This document shows, in pieces, positions 55,380 through 64,000 of a stretch of DNA of 64,000 bases. A program made the position numbers and the translations under genes. Every line of letters starts with the position of its first letter. Position 1 is the stretch's first letter. Below the pieces are notes generated by a model. The model saw only the letters and a program-made list of their open reading frames with translations. It was not told where the DNA came from and did not search any database. Source of the DNA: Aliamphritea spongicola (GTDB lineage: Bacteria; Pseudomonadota; Gammaproteobacteria; Pseudomonadales; Balneatricaceae); contig AP025283.1 in the NCBI GenBank assembly GCA_024347235.1, positions 992,001-1,056,000 of the forward strand, in the 5' to 3' direction.

Positions 55380-55562
55380 AATAAAAAATCTGCTAAGAAA
55401 CTGAGCCCGGCAGCATTTTATCAGGGGATGTTAAGACGGGTACTTAAAAGCGAGCTTACCGGCCGGGATTTTTGATATGACGATATGCAAAGTAGTCCCT
55501 GTTTTCACAGAGCGCTTCAGGAGTGCACCTTGTCTCTCAGATAAGCACAGGTGCAGGTTTTA

Positions 55563-55997
55563 TCAGCGTTCGAAGAACATTGCTGGCCGGAGTCCAAACC
55601 GTGCAGATAGCTTCTCGATAGCCTGACGGCTGAGCACCCGCTTACCATTCAATACTTTGGAAACCATTGTCTTATCGCCGATTTCCGGCAGGTCGCTGCC
55701 TGTCAGGTTGTACTGACTCATTAAAGTACGGAGCAGGGCAATATCTGCGGGTATCGCTTCAGCTTCTTCAATAAAAGCGGTGAGTTCATCATCCTTTGCT
55801 TCGTATTGCTCAATAGCGTGGCTGATCATATCGATCAGGGGATTCATAGAATCGTCCGGGGTATCAGCAGCGGTCTCCATTATTTGTTCCAGAGTTTCCA
55901 GTGCTGCTTCGTACTGTTCGTCTGAATCAATGTTAATGAAAGGATGGGCTGTAGCCATAAATTGCTGGTATGCATCTACAATTGCTAACTGTGCCAT
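55563..55997 (-). CDS. higA: HigA-type antitoxin
   Basis: Intact, 144 residues. N-terminal helical region, then a C-terminal XRE helix-turn-helix (LTGSDLPEIGDKTMVSKVLNGKRVLSRQAIEKLSARFGLRPAMFF), the layout of HigA antitoxins paired with toxin-first operons. It starts 10 bases after the toxin gene stop. It should neutralise the toxin and repress the promoter. Confidence 0.85.
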   Translation of the reverse strand: MAQLAIVDAYQQFMATAHPFINIDSDEQYEAALETLEQIMETAADTPDDSMNPLIDMISHAIEQYEAKDDELTAFIEEAEAIPADIALLRTLMSQYNLTGSDLPEIGDKTMVSKVLNGKRVLSRQAIEKLSARFGLRPAMFFER

Positions 55998-56007
55998 AAC
56001 ATTGCCT

Positions 56008-56318
56008 TTAATCTTTTTCTTTCATGTATTTCCGGGTTAGCTTGTCATAGTCCGCATGATTCACGATATGTTTGATATACATGCGTTTATTCACAAACTG
56101 GATAAATGCAACTACCCGCAGGTTGTTGCCTCCCACATCTAATACCCACCATTTATCTTTATATTTAAAGTTGTCTAATGACGGGAAAACAGCTTTCAGT
56201 TCTTCAGGGCTGTGGAAATCCGTTTTATGCAGCACTCTGAACATTTCCAGTAATGCTGCCCGGTCATTTGGGTATTTCTTTGCAGCATCATTGAAAGGCT
56301 TTTGGAGATAACATTCAT
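56008..56318 (-). CDS. higB: HigB-type mRNA interferase toxin
   Basis: About 104 residues. The core AAKKYPNDRAALLEMFRVLHKTDFHSPEELKAVFPSLDNFKYKDKWWVLDVGGNNLRVVAFIQFVNKRMYIKHIVNHADYDKL is the HigB fold with Arg and His ribonuclease residues. With one A restored in CCAAAAGCC near 56297, ATG 56318 gives MNVISKKPFND, the family start, and AAGGAACGACTC precedes it. The longer frame start at 56346 is not needed. Toxin-first order with HigA downstream. Confidence 0.85.
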
Positions 56319-56330
56319 GAGTCGTTCCTT

Positions 56331-56375
56331 GTTGACTATATGTCAACTGTGAACTCTGGTTGACTTATTGTCAAC
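56331..56375. promoter_or_regulatory. Paired GTTGAC-N5-GTCAAC operators of higBA
   Basis: Two 17-bp inverted repeats, GTTGAC-TATAT-GTCAAC (56331-56347) and GTTGAC-TTATT-GTCAAC (56359-56375), 28 bp centre to centre, directly before higB. Likely HigA/HigBA autorepression sites. Confidence 0.75.
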
Positions 56376-56478
56376 TTTTGTCTTTCTACTTGCTATAACC
56401 AGCGGGGAACTAATAGAGGTGAGGGCCTGTTTAGCCCGGCGTATTTGCCGGGCTTTTAGCAGGAGGGAGATAGCTGCT

Positions 56479-58034
56479 TTAGTGGGTTTCGTTCAGGGCG
56501 TCAGCAGCTGGGATTTCTGATTCACGGCGGGCAATGAAGTCCTGTAGTTCGTCATTCTTGGCGTCATCCAGTTTCGGTTCCTGATATTCGCTGAGCAGTT
56601 TCTTCGCGTAGTTCAGTGCACGCTCGGTGATTTCCTTGGCGCCTTCTGCTTCCCATTGTTCATAGGAGTTGTTGTCGAACAGTTTCGGCATGTAGAAGGC
56701 CCGTTCGAAATTTTCCATGGTGTGGGAGTGGCCCAGGTAGTGGCCAGCTGGGCCTACATCACGGACAGCCGCCAGCGCTTCGTCGAAGTCATCCCAGCGC
56801 AGGCCTTCGGCCATGCGGTAACCCATGCCACAGACATCGGCATCAACTACAAACTTGGCCATGGAGCAGTGCATACCTGCTTCGTTCCAGCCGGCGGAGT
56901 GCCAGATGTAGTTAGCACCGGACATCAGTACTGCATTCATAGTCATGGCGCTTTCGTAGCCTGACTGGGCATCAAAGGTTTTTGCACCGCCCAGGGTGTT
57001 GGAGGTCCGCCACGGGACATCGTAGAAGCGTGCCATCTGGCCGATCATGAAGTTCATCAGGCTGATTTCCGGGGTGCCGGCCATTGGTGCACCGGATGCC
57101 ATGGATACGGTGGACAGGTAATGTCCGTAGATTGCCGGCGTGCCCTTACGGACCAACTGGGTATAGGCCAGTGCGGAAAGGGCTTCAGCATTCAGCTGGA
57201 CCACCGTTGGTACAGTGGATGCCGGGGTGTTTGCACCGCCCAGTACGAACGGTGAACAGAGGACCGGCTGGTTATATTTGGCGAAGGCCCGCATGGCACC
57301 CAGCATGGTTTCATCCCATACCAGCGGTGAGTTACCGTTGATGTTACCGGTGGTCACCGGGTGGGTTTGCATGAATTCTTCGCCGAAGAGGATGGCACAC
57401 ATCTTCATTACATCTTCAGCATTCTTACCGGAGGTAGTCATGCCCATGAAGGTTTTATCGGAGTGCTTCATGGATGAGTAAGTGATGCGCAGGTGCCGGT
57501 GGGAAACCGGGTGGTCCATCGGCTCGACGATGTGGTGTGCGGTGGAGTGCAGCGCTGGCAGCATATGGGCCAGCTTGTGGAAATCCCCAGGTCGTTCAGG
57601 GTTGGCCAGCGGCGTTTGTCTTCCAGATCCCGCAGGAAAGGTGCACCGGTCATGGGAACAAAGATCGAGTTGTTGCCGCCCAGATCGACATTCTTCTCCG
57701 GGTTACGGGCGTGGTAGGTGATTTCTGACGGGATGGAGGAGATCAGCTCGCGGATCATACCCCGGTCAAACTTAACCAGTTCACCTTCAACGTGGGCACC
57801 GGCATCTTTCCACTGTTGCAGGGCAATCGGGTCGCGGAACATCACACCGACTTCTTCCAGAATCCGCATGGATTCATGGTCAATGCGTCTGATCTGATCA
57901 TCGTCCAGAGGTTCGGTCAGTGGCAGGCCACGGCTCAGACCCGGCAGCATGGTATCAGGGGTTCTGGAACGTAATTCACGCAATGAGGTGCGGGCGCTGC
58001 CGCGACGGCGACGGGGTTTTTCTGCAACAGACAT
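56479..58034 (-). CDS. MttB-family trimethylamine-type methyltransferase
   Basis: About 518 residues. Matches the trimethylamine methyltransferase MttB superfamily: KRRWPTLNDL, SMKHSDKTFMGMTTS, GNSPLVWDETMLGAMRAFA and GAPMAGTPEISLMNFMIGQMARFYDVPWR. No in-frame TAG interrupts it, so it is the non-pyrrolysine type (as in glycine betaine methyltransferase). It would transfer a methyl group from a quaternary amine to a corrinoid protein. One frame change at TCCCCAGG near 57580 (expected LGDFHKLAHMLPALHS). It is divergent from the LysR gene and near the BCCT carrier, a likely uptake partner. Confidence 0.87.
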
Positions 58035-58222
58035 AAGGGCTGGCTCCGGTATTTTTATGCTGAGACTCTGACATGATGGCTGGCCGGAGAGGCCCCGGCG
58101 TGGGCAGTTTCATGGACAGGTTTCACGTTAGTTGGACAGCTAAGCTGTGATGCAGAAAACTTTACAGAGCGGCCACCTACCCGTAAATTGAGTAATTTCT
58201 ATAGTTGCTATGAGGATTTCTG

Positions 58223-59078
58223 GTGGCCAGTGTAATCAATATGGACATCGCTGCGTTGCGCAGCTTTGTTCTGGCAGAGAATCTCGGATCGTTTTCAGCG
58301 GCAGCGGTTGGTCTGCACTGCTCGCAGTCGGCGTTGTCACTGCGCATCAAGAAACTGGAAGAGCAGTTAGGCTGTGAACTGTTTCACCGTAATTACCATA
58401 CGCTGAAGCTGACTGCTGACGGCGCAATGTTGCTGCCGGAAGCGGTTAAGGTGCTGGCCGGTCATGATGCGATGATTCAGGTGGCGCAGAATAATGGCAG
58501 CAGTGACACCATCCGGCTGGGCATTCCGGAGGATATGACCGCGGGTTTTTCCATAACTTTCTCGCTAATCACGATGAATATGTGGATAAGATCGAGCTGA
58601 GCATGCACCTCTGTCGGGATCTGGTGCAGATGCTGTGTGAAGGGAGCTGGATATTGCCCTGATCAATGCCATGCCGGATTATCAGGGCGGTGAGGCCATT
58701 GCGTCCCGTGAACTGAAGTGGGTATGTGCGCCGGGGTTTGAGTATCAGCCGGATCAGCCATTGCCGCTGGCGCTGCATCCTGAGGGGTGTATTTTCCGGG
58801 AACATGTTTTTAAAACCCTGAACGCTCTGGGCCGTCCGCACCGGGTGATGTTTTCTGCCCAGGGGTCTATCAGTGTGCAGGCGGCTGTGGGTACGGGGAT
58901 GGGGTTATCCGTTATGGCTGAGGGGATCATTCCTGATTCTCTGAAGGAAGCACCGGAAGAGTGGCGTTTGCCGGCGCTTGGGCAGGCGGATATCCGTATT
59001 TATCAGATGGGGCATGGCTCACCGTTTCTGGCAGAGTTTATTGAAACCCTGCGCCGTGAACTGCCTAAGGTGATGTAA
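58223..59078 (+). CDS. LysR-family regulator
   Basis: About 286 residues. N-terminal helix-turn-helix DIAALRSFVLAENLGSFSAAAVGLHCSQSALSLRIKKLEEQLG; substrate domain with LCEGELDIALINAMPDYQGG and AVGTGMGLSVMAEGIIPDSL. Frame changes near 58550 (TTTTTCC) and 58643. GTG 58223 has AGGA upstream; ATG 58241 is the alternative. It is divergent from the MttB-type gene and may control it. Confidence 0.85.
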
Positions 59079-59224
59079 GCATTGGGTATAAATTCAGACT
59101 GAAACTGGCGTAATCCAAAATCACTGCTATTGTTTTGTGTCGGCCTGAATTCTTGTCCTGAACTGATCGTCCGGATTCTCAGCCTGACATAACTGACAGC
59201 GATGTTAACAATGCAGGAGTGCGT

Positions 59225-59863
59225 ATGAGTCTGGAAATTTGGTTGGCCTTTGTTCTGGCGACAGTGGTGTTCTGTATAATTCCCGGCCCCACGGTGATTC
59301 TGGTGGTGGGGCAGGCAATTGCCCATGGGAAGAAGTCTGTTGTGCCTTTGGTTGCCGGCGTACTGGCCGGTGATTTTACTGCCATGACCTTATCCGTAAT
59401 CGGCCTGGGAGCGATTCTGGCAGCGTCTGCCAGTCTGTTTCTGGTGCTGAAATGGTTCGGTGTGGGGTATCTGATTTATCTGGGGATAAAAACCTGGCGG
59501 CAGACACCGCAACAGTTTGCCGACGCGGATTTTGAAGGGGCGCAGGACGTTGGAAAGAAACAGGGCCGGAGTATGTTCCGTTCAGCATTTCTGGTTACCG
59601 CGCTGAACCCTAAGGATATTATTTTCTTTGTGGCATTCCTGCCGCAGTTTATTGATCCGCACACCGCTGTATTTCCGCAATGGCTGATTTTGATGGCCAC
59701 TCTGCTGTGTCTGGTAGGGATAAATATCAGTGTGTATACGTACTTTGCCGGTACGGTACGTCAGCGGATTCAGAGCTATCAGGCCCGCAAGCGGCTGAAC
59801 CGGGTGGGTGGCACTGCGCTGGTCAGTGCCGGGCTGATTACTGCAACCTTACAGCGCAGTTAG
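59225..59863 (+). CDS. LysE/RhtB-family amino acid exporter
   Basis: Intact six-helix protein of 212 residues. The RhtB start FVLATVVFCIIPGPTVILVVGQAIAHGKK (PGP motif) and ALNPKDIIFFVAFLPQFIDP are typical. Exports a neutral amino acid or related compound; specificity unknown. AGGAG precedes ATG 59225. Confidence 0.88.
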   Translation: MSLEIWLAFVLATVVFCIIPGPTVILVVGQAIAHGKKSVVPLVAGVLAGDFTAMTLSVIGLGAILAASASLFLVLKWFGVGYLIYLGIKTWRQTPQQFADADFEGAQDVGKKQGRSMFRSAFLVTALNPKDIIFFVAFLPQFIDPHTAVFPQWLILMATLLCLVGINISVYTYFAGTVRQRIQSYQARKRLNRVGGTALVSAGLITATLQRS

Positions 59864-60170
59864 CAATGTGCTGAAGAGGGGGAAGAAGGTCAGCCTGTTC
59901 AGGGTTGATCTTTTTCTCAGTAGCCTGTTCAGTTTCTTCTGTTTGCTCTTCTACTTTCTGCTGCTCAGCAGCGTCTTCTTTAATATCCATCCTGCGGATA
60001 ATGATGAACGAGATACCTTTCAGGAAATGTAGTAGAAGGCTGCAAATGCGATTCGCAGGGTGGAGTCGACGTCACGGGAAACCAGCATTTCATTCATGAT
60101 GATCAGCGGAATCAGACCGACGATCAGAATAACCCAGCTAACCTTGGTGGTTTTTCATTTTAAACATGTC
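59861..60170 (-). CDS. Small membrane protein with acidic tail (tentative)
   Basis: Reading the minus strand from ATG 60170 (or 60161) with corrections in the A run (60160-60155) and near 60027 gives a protein of about 95 residues: KTTKVSWVILIVGLIPLIIM (membrane helix), NEMLVSRDVDSTLRIAFAAF, a second helix FLKGISFIIIRR, then a Glu/Lys-rich tail (DIKEDAAEQQKVEEQTEETE). It is antisense to no other gene except at its very end. Too many corrections are needed to be sure; it may be a helper of the BCCT-type gene opposite. Confidence 0.4.
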
Positions 60171-60405
60171 GACTCCAGGGGATTACAGTGCTCTGTTCCC
60201 TTACGGCGGGGCGATAAATATTTCTGAAGCGGGATTCTGCCACATTTACCTGCCTTTTGCCTGTTCTTCCTGAGATGAGTTTTAGCCCTTTGGTTGGCGC
60301 TTTATCTGCTCGCTTCTCTGTTTTTGTTAACTGACCGAAAACGACCTGAAAGGCCCGTCTGGCCTGCGCCGGTTGACTTTCTTATAGGGGCATGAGATTT
60401 TTATT

Positions 60406-60433
60406 AAATGACTATTTAATTAAATGGTCATTT
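60406..60433. promoter_or_regulatory. 28-bp near-perfect palindrome before the BCCT gene
   Basis: Arms AAATGAC (60406) and GTCATTT (60433) enclose a symmetric TATTTAATTAAATG centre with only one mismatched pair. It lies 132 bases before the BCCT start. The shape suits a TetR-type or BetI-type operator. No TetR gene is in the window. Confidence 0.6.
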
Positions 60434-60564
60434 AAAATAAAAATTGCAGTTATTTCAGTTGTTTATCCCGTTTTATGGAAGAAAACAGATTTTATGTCTG
60501 CGCAGTGAGTGTGCAAATCGGGGGCTGTTTCTGCAAACAATAACAACAACCGCAAGGAGTGTTT

Positions 60565-61768
60565 ATGAACACTTTACTGAGTGCAGGGATCATTTTTACC
60601 CTGCTCGCAATCGTGTTTTGTCTCTATCGCTGGGGTAATCTGAAATGCGTCGGGGTGACGCCGGTAAAAACCTTTACCTTCATCGCCATTCTGTTTACAT
60701 CCGGTCTGGATGTGGGGCTGATCATGTTCCCGCTGACCGAGTTTGCAGGATATGCCGACACCGCAACCAGCCCTGAATATGCCTTCAGTAACCCGCTGGC
60801 AATTGAGTTTGCCTACTGGGGATTCCTGATCTGGGGCTTCTATTTCCTGACCAGCTTTTATTTCTGCGTGATCGAACCACGGGTGGGCTTCTTTGAAATC
60901 CCGCTGGTGAAGTGGATCAATAACGTGGTCATTATCGGTACCTGCGCATTTACCGCGTATCTGTTGTTGACGAACCTGCCCTGGTATCTGCCACAGCTCA
61001 GTGAAGAGGGCAGCATTGTTGCCACCTTCTATGTGATTGTATTTGCAGTGATTATGGCGGCAGTTTTTCGAGCACAGATATTAAATACGTGCGTATTCTG
61101 AGTCTGGCGTCGACCTGGCTGTTCCTGGCGCTGATCGCAGTGATGTGGATTCTGGCAGCGATGGGCCCGAACGAGATGCTGGATGCAGCAAATCTGATCG
61201 GCAACTACTTCGTAAATATCCATAAGTTCGTGCTGCCGCTGAATGATTACCATGCCTTCTACCTGTTCTGGTGGTTTGCCTGGAGCATCATGATTGGCCA
61301 GTTCACGTCACGTTTTGTGGGCGGTCTGCGTACCTGGCAGGTGCTGGCGGCGCTGCTGATCTTCCCGTCTATTCCTCTGGCGATCTGGTTCAGCGTACTG
61401 TACTTCTACCATAACAACGGTCTGGACAGTTCCGGCTTCGTGGGTATCTCGATGGTAATTGTGGGAATTACATTTGTAATCAACTCACTGGATTCCCTGA
61501 TCCGTCTGTATACCGATAACCTGAACCTGACCACCTCACGGGTGGGCCGTTCCAAGTACATCATCGGTAACCTGGTGGCGCTGTGTGCCCTGACCATGCT
61601 GTTCAAACTGAATTTCCTGGAAATTCAGTGGGTAGGTGCGCTGGTAATCGGTCTGTACTTCAGCTGTTTCGCTTACATTTTGCTGAAAAACGCAAAGAAG
61701 TGGCGGCTATTCAGAGTTCTCCGGAAGGGCGTGAGCTTAATTTCGAGAAGATTGAATCCGTGCACTAA
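60565..61768 (+). CDS. Divergent BCCT-family transporter
   Basis: About 400 residues, shorter than the usual 500-700. The second-bundle motif reads KTFTFIAILFTSGLDVGLIMFPLTEFAGY, where BCCT carriers have SAGMGIGLVFWG; the signature box appears as HAFYLFWWFAWSIMIGQFTSRFVGGLRTWQVL, and LDSLIRLYTDNLNL follows. It lacks the first two helices of ordinary BCCTs. Losses near 61060 (TTTTT, expected FSSTDIKYVRILSLAS) and 61690 (AAAAACG, expected LKKRKEVAAIQ). AAGGAG precedes ATG 60565. Probably carries a quaternary ammonium compound. Confidence 0.72.
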
Positions 61769-61803
61769 AGGAAAAATCCCGCTCAGAAACCGATGTTTCT
61801 GAT

Positions 61804-61847
61804 TAAAAACCGCGGTGCTCTCAGTCAGATGGGAGACTGCGGTTTTT
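61804..61847 (+). terminator. Terminator after BCCT gene
   Basis: AAAAACCGC and GCGGTTTTT stem with a long loop, 36 bases beyond the stop. Confidence 0.75.
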
Positions 61848-62040
61848 ATATCTGCAGTTTGTCGCCGCAGCTGTTATGTGAACTGTATTGATGAGTGTCC
61901 GGATATTCTTAACCCGGGTAAGCGTGGTATTACGTTTTTAGATAAGTGGACTGCCGGGCTTATTGCCAACAGGAGGCGGTAGTATGGGTAAGAGAAGTAT
62001 TATTCAGGGGAAACGATGTGGGGTCAGACCTTTGGAAAAA
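61848..62040. other. Intergenic, possible RAYT remnant
   Basis: No gene. The string TGGGGTCAGACCTTT near 62018 is the sort of sequence that flanks REP-associated tyrosine transposases; no transposase remains. Confidence 0.3.
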
Positions 62041-62041
62041 T

Positions 62042-62066
62042 CCCCGGCTGATTGCCAGCCGGGGAT
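62042..62066 (-). terminator. Terminator after NmrA-like gene
   Basis: CCCCGGCTG/CAGCCGGGG stem with a five-base loop; on the minus strand it is followed by ATTTTTCC. Just beyond the oxidoreductase stop. Confidence 0.8.
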
Positions 62067-62073
62067 CTGTGTA

Positions 62074-63053
62074 TCAGCTCTTAACCGCAGCTGCTTCTTT
62101 CATGGCGTCTTCGCCTTTTTCCACAGGTTACCCTGCCACAGTTCTTCCAGACCTGTTTCGCCGGACGCACCTTTGGTGGTCAGGTAGTCGTAGTAAGACG
62201 TAGGTTTGTGGCCGGTCAGGTTGTAGAAGTCCGGGCTGCAACGGCAGTAGAAGCCATTTACCAGGTATTCGAAGAATTCCGCACGGGTCGCACCGAAGTC
62301 TGCTTCGAAGCTTTCCATTGACTGCGGACGATACTCGATTTCTTTATCCATCGCACGGCCCAGATCCGCGGCGATTTCAGCCATGGTCTGTGGCTGCGGG
62401 CCGGTGATGTCGTAGAACTTGTTACCGTGGCGCTCAGGGCCTTCGCTCAGTACAACCGCTGCTGCTTCTGCAATGTCACGGGTCGCAACGAAAGAGTTAC
62501 GGGCATTGCCCAGCGGGTTGGTGAACCAGCCTTCCTGTGCAATGTTGTCGCAGTCGGTTTTCAGCAGGTGGTTCATGAAGAAGTTGTTACGCAGCACGGT
62601 CAGGTTCAGACCGGCATCGATCAGGGCTTTCTCACCCCACCAGTAGTGTTGCAGCATCAGCGGGATTGACGCACCTTCACGGGAAGAGTGCTGGTCGGCT
62701 TCGTAAGACGCTGTATTGGTATCCGCGCCCATGCAGCTTACACGAACAACGTGTTTGATGCTGTCGGTACGGTTACCCAGTTCTTTACAGAAGTTCAGGT
62801 GGCCTTCCAGCATTGGATCCAGTGACGCAGAGTAAATCGCGCTGACGCCTTCCAGTGCAGCATCCCAGGTAGCGGCATCATTCAGGTCAAAGAAGACGGT
62901 TTCATCAGCACCCACGGCTTTCAGGTCGGCAACTTTGGATTCGCTGTGATAGCAGGCACGGACAGTAAATTCACCAGCCTGGGACAGGCGGGCAACCAGT
63001 TCTTTACCGATACGGCCGGTAGCAGAAGTAACCAGAACAACAGGTTTGGTCAT
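62074..63053 (-). CDS. NmrA-like NAD(P)-binding oxidoreductase
   Basis: About 325 residues. N-terminal Rossmann motif VLVTSATGRIGKELVARL (GxxGxxG type). AIYSASLDP, VVRVSCMGAD and DITGPQPQTMAEIAADLGRAMDKEIEYRP fit the NmrA/SDR-a5 group; such proteins bind NADPH and act on quinones or as redox sensors. ATG 63053 is used. One A is lost near 62115 (TTTTTCC on the plus strand); repair extends it to WKKGEDAMKEAAAVKS with stop at 62074. Confidence 0.82.
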
Positions 63054-63328
63054 GGGATGTATCTCCGGGTGTAAGTGTGAAATCAGTGTGTGCGGTATGG
63101 GTTCGTCAGCAGATCTTAATTGCTCTGAACCTGATATGTGCATGTACCCTATGCAGCCATGATCCTAAGGGATTGGGCTTTGGTGTAGGGCCAGTTTGCT
63201 CGCTGTCGTAGAGCCTGTCGTAAAGGGGCATATGAGATGCAGGCGGTGTACCTTCCAGTTACTATAAATTCATGTAATTGGGAATTATTATTATTTAAGA
63301 TGAGGTAAATATCCTGACGGAGAATTGT

Positions 63329-63712
63329 ATGGGTACTCTATCGCCTGAAGCACTGCAGGTAACTGAAATTAAGGCCTTTGTGCCGGCAAAAGACTTTGCG
63401 CTTGCGAAGCAGTTTTATACTGACCTTGGCTTTACGCTAGCGTCTGACGGAGGCGGTATCGCGTATTTTTATTATGGCAACAGCAGTTTTTTGCTGCAGG
63501 ATTTCTATGAGCCGAAACATTGTGAAAACTTCATGATGCATTTATTGGTGAGTGATGCTGCCGCCTGGCACAGCCATGTTGTCAGCAGCGGTATTGTGGA
63601 AAAGTATGGTGTGAAGGTGTCGGATGTGACTGAGCAACCGTGGAAGATGCTTGATTTTGTGCTGACTGATCCAAGCGGGGTGCTGTGGCGAATTGGGCAA
63701 AATATTGAGTGA
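63329..63712 (+). CDS. VOC-family (glyoxalase-like) protein
   Basis: Intact, 127 residues. A single beta-alpha-beta-beta-beta module with IKAFVPAKDFALAKQFYTDLGFTLASDGG and VLTDPSGVLWRIGQ is typical of VOC proteins, including bleomycin-resistance-like and glyoxalase relatives. Likely dimeric. Metal ligands cannot all be identified. Substrate unknown. Confidence 0.8.
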   Translation: MGTLSPEALQVTEIKAFVPAKDFALAKQFYTDLGFTLASDGGGIAYFYYGNSSFLLQDFYEPKHCENFMMHLLVSDAAAWHSHVVSSGIVEKYGVKVSDVTEQPWKMLDFVLTDPSGVLWRIGQNIE

Positions 63713-63752
63713 AGGTTGCAGTTTTGGTGACCAAAGGCTGTTCGGTGCGTGA

Positions 63753-63784
63753 CTACTCATATTGTTGGTCTACATTATGAGTAG
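63753..63784. promoter_or_regulatory. Inverted repeat before the last gene
   Basis: CTACTCATA (63753-63761) and TATGAGTAG (63776-63784), 14 bases apart. Possible autorepression operator of the downstream antitoxin-like gene. Confidence 0.45.
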
Positions 63785-63829
63785 GGGCACCGGTAATGTG
63801 CCGGTGCAGGTTATCCAGGAAGGACTCCA

Positions 63830-64000
63830 TGAGTAGCCAGAGTTTGTTAGATGAATTAAGCAGTGCCTTAAGCGAGGCTTGTCAGTTTATTCAGGAAAAG
63901 AGGTGTTAGAGTCCGCTGAGCCGGACGGGCAGCACGTCCCTGAAATTACTGCCGAAGATATTCTTCAGCTTCGGCAGGCATTACACCTTTCACAGTTAGA
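63830..64000 (+). CDS. Probable XRE antitoxin (NadS/HigA2-like), partial
   Basis: ATG 63830 after AGGA opens MSSQSLLDELSSALSEACQF. A frame change near 63895 (GAAAAGAGG) joins it to LESAEPDGQHVPEITAEDILQLRQALHLSQ, the start of a helix-turn-helix that runs off the window. The layout (short N-terminal helix, then LRQALHLSQ) matches RelE/HigB-type antitoxins such as NadS. A toxin gene would be expected nearby but outside or absent. Confidence 0.5.

Noticed and set aside
56479-58034. Pyrrolysine-containing methyltransferase
   Set aside because: No in-frame TAG across the repaired gene.
61946-62203. Short ORFs starting near ATGGGTAAGAGAAG
   Set aside because: They run through a terminator and into the antisense of the NmrA-like gene; no homology recognised.

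Overview
The window looks like a chromosomal segment from a marine gammaproteobacterium close to the Oceanospirillaceae (Amphritea, Neptunomonas or Marinobacterium type). This is inferred from gene content and synteny, since no database search was possible. Supporting signs are the Enterobacteria/Pseudomonas-like block miaB-ybeZ-ybeY-corC-lnt followed by ybeL/leuS-lptE-holA, the epmB-efp-epmA cluster, and marine-style transport and methylamine genes (sodium:alanine symporter, BCCT-type carrier, MttB-family methyltransferase, polyamine-type ABC importer). No rRNA, tRNA, CRISPR array, prophage or intact insertion sequence was found.

The most important caution is technical. About three quarters of the protein genes are interrupted by frameshifts, and nearly all of these sit in short homopolymers (CCCC, GGGG, AAAAA, TTTTT) where one or two extra bases restore a full-length conserved protein. 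Essential genes (leuS, holA, lptE, lnt) are affected as often as accessory ones. This is the signature of homopolymer under-calling in the assembly, not of mass gene decay. Interrupted genes are therefore annotated as single CDS spanning the whole gene, with the shifts noted.

Layout. 1-2140: end of an RND efflux pump. 2287-4679: dsdC/dsdA D-serine pair. 4684-14797: cell-envelope, tRNA and ribosome housekeeping on the minus strand (holA, lptE, leuS, lnt, corC, ybeY, ybeZ, miaB), with ybeL divergent. 15040-18998: DUF1820 protein, then a MASE1-CHASE-PAS-GGDEF-EAL cyclic-di-GMP enzyme behind a structured leader. 19002-21889: the EF-P factor with both lysylation enzymes. 21900-27010: malY/patB, leuA, a HolD-like protein, rimI and a CbiM-like permease. 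27030-28864: a RegB/RegA redox two-component system. 29232-32232: a small exported protein, an exported metallo-beta-lactamase-fold protein and a HupE/UreJ protein. 32301-40287: a polyamine-type ABC importer operon ending in mmsA, with a MocR regulator. 40475-43878: photolyase, a YbgA-like protein and a renalase-like flavoprotein. 43972-47561: small conserved proteins, TauE exporter, ElaA acetyltransferase, a dioxygenase and an Lrp regulator. 47957-55379: UspA, alanine symporter, ABC-F protein, TapT, YcfL lipoprotein, DHH phosphoesterase and a thymidylate-kinase-like protein. 55563-56318: higBA toxin-antitoxin. 56479-61768: MttB-family methyltransferase, LysR, LysE and a divergent BCCT carrier. 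62074-64000: NmrA-like oxidoreductase, VOC protein and the start of a probable antitoxin.

The most unusual feature is inside the ABC importer operon. The last transmembrane segment of the first permease gene has been duplicated and given a new 5' end, producing a separate 58-codon ORF (34752-34928) with its own Shine-Dalgarno sequence. Other signals worth following are the structured RNA leader before the cyclic-di-GMP gene, three phased GTAAA (CpxR-like) boxes next to a nested hairpin, a 28-bp near-perfect palindrome before the BCCT gene, and a triple ATTTACGAC repeat before the dioxygenase gene.
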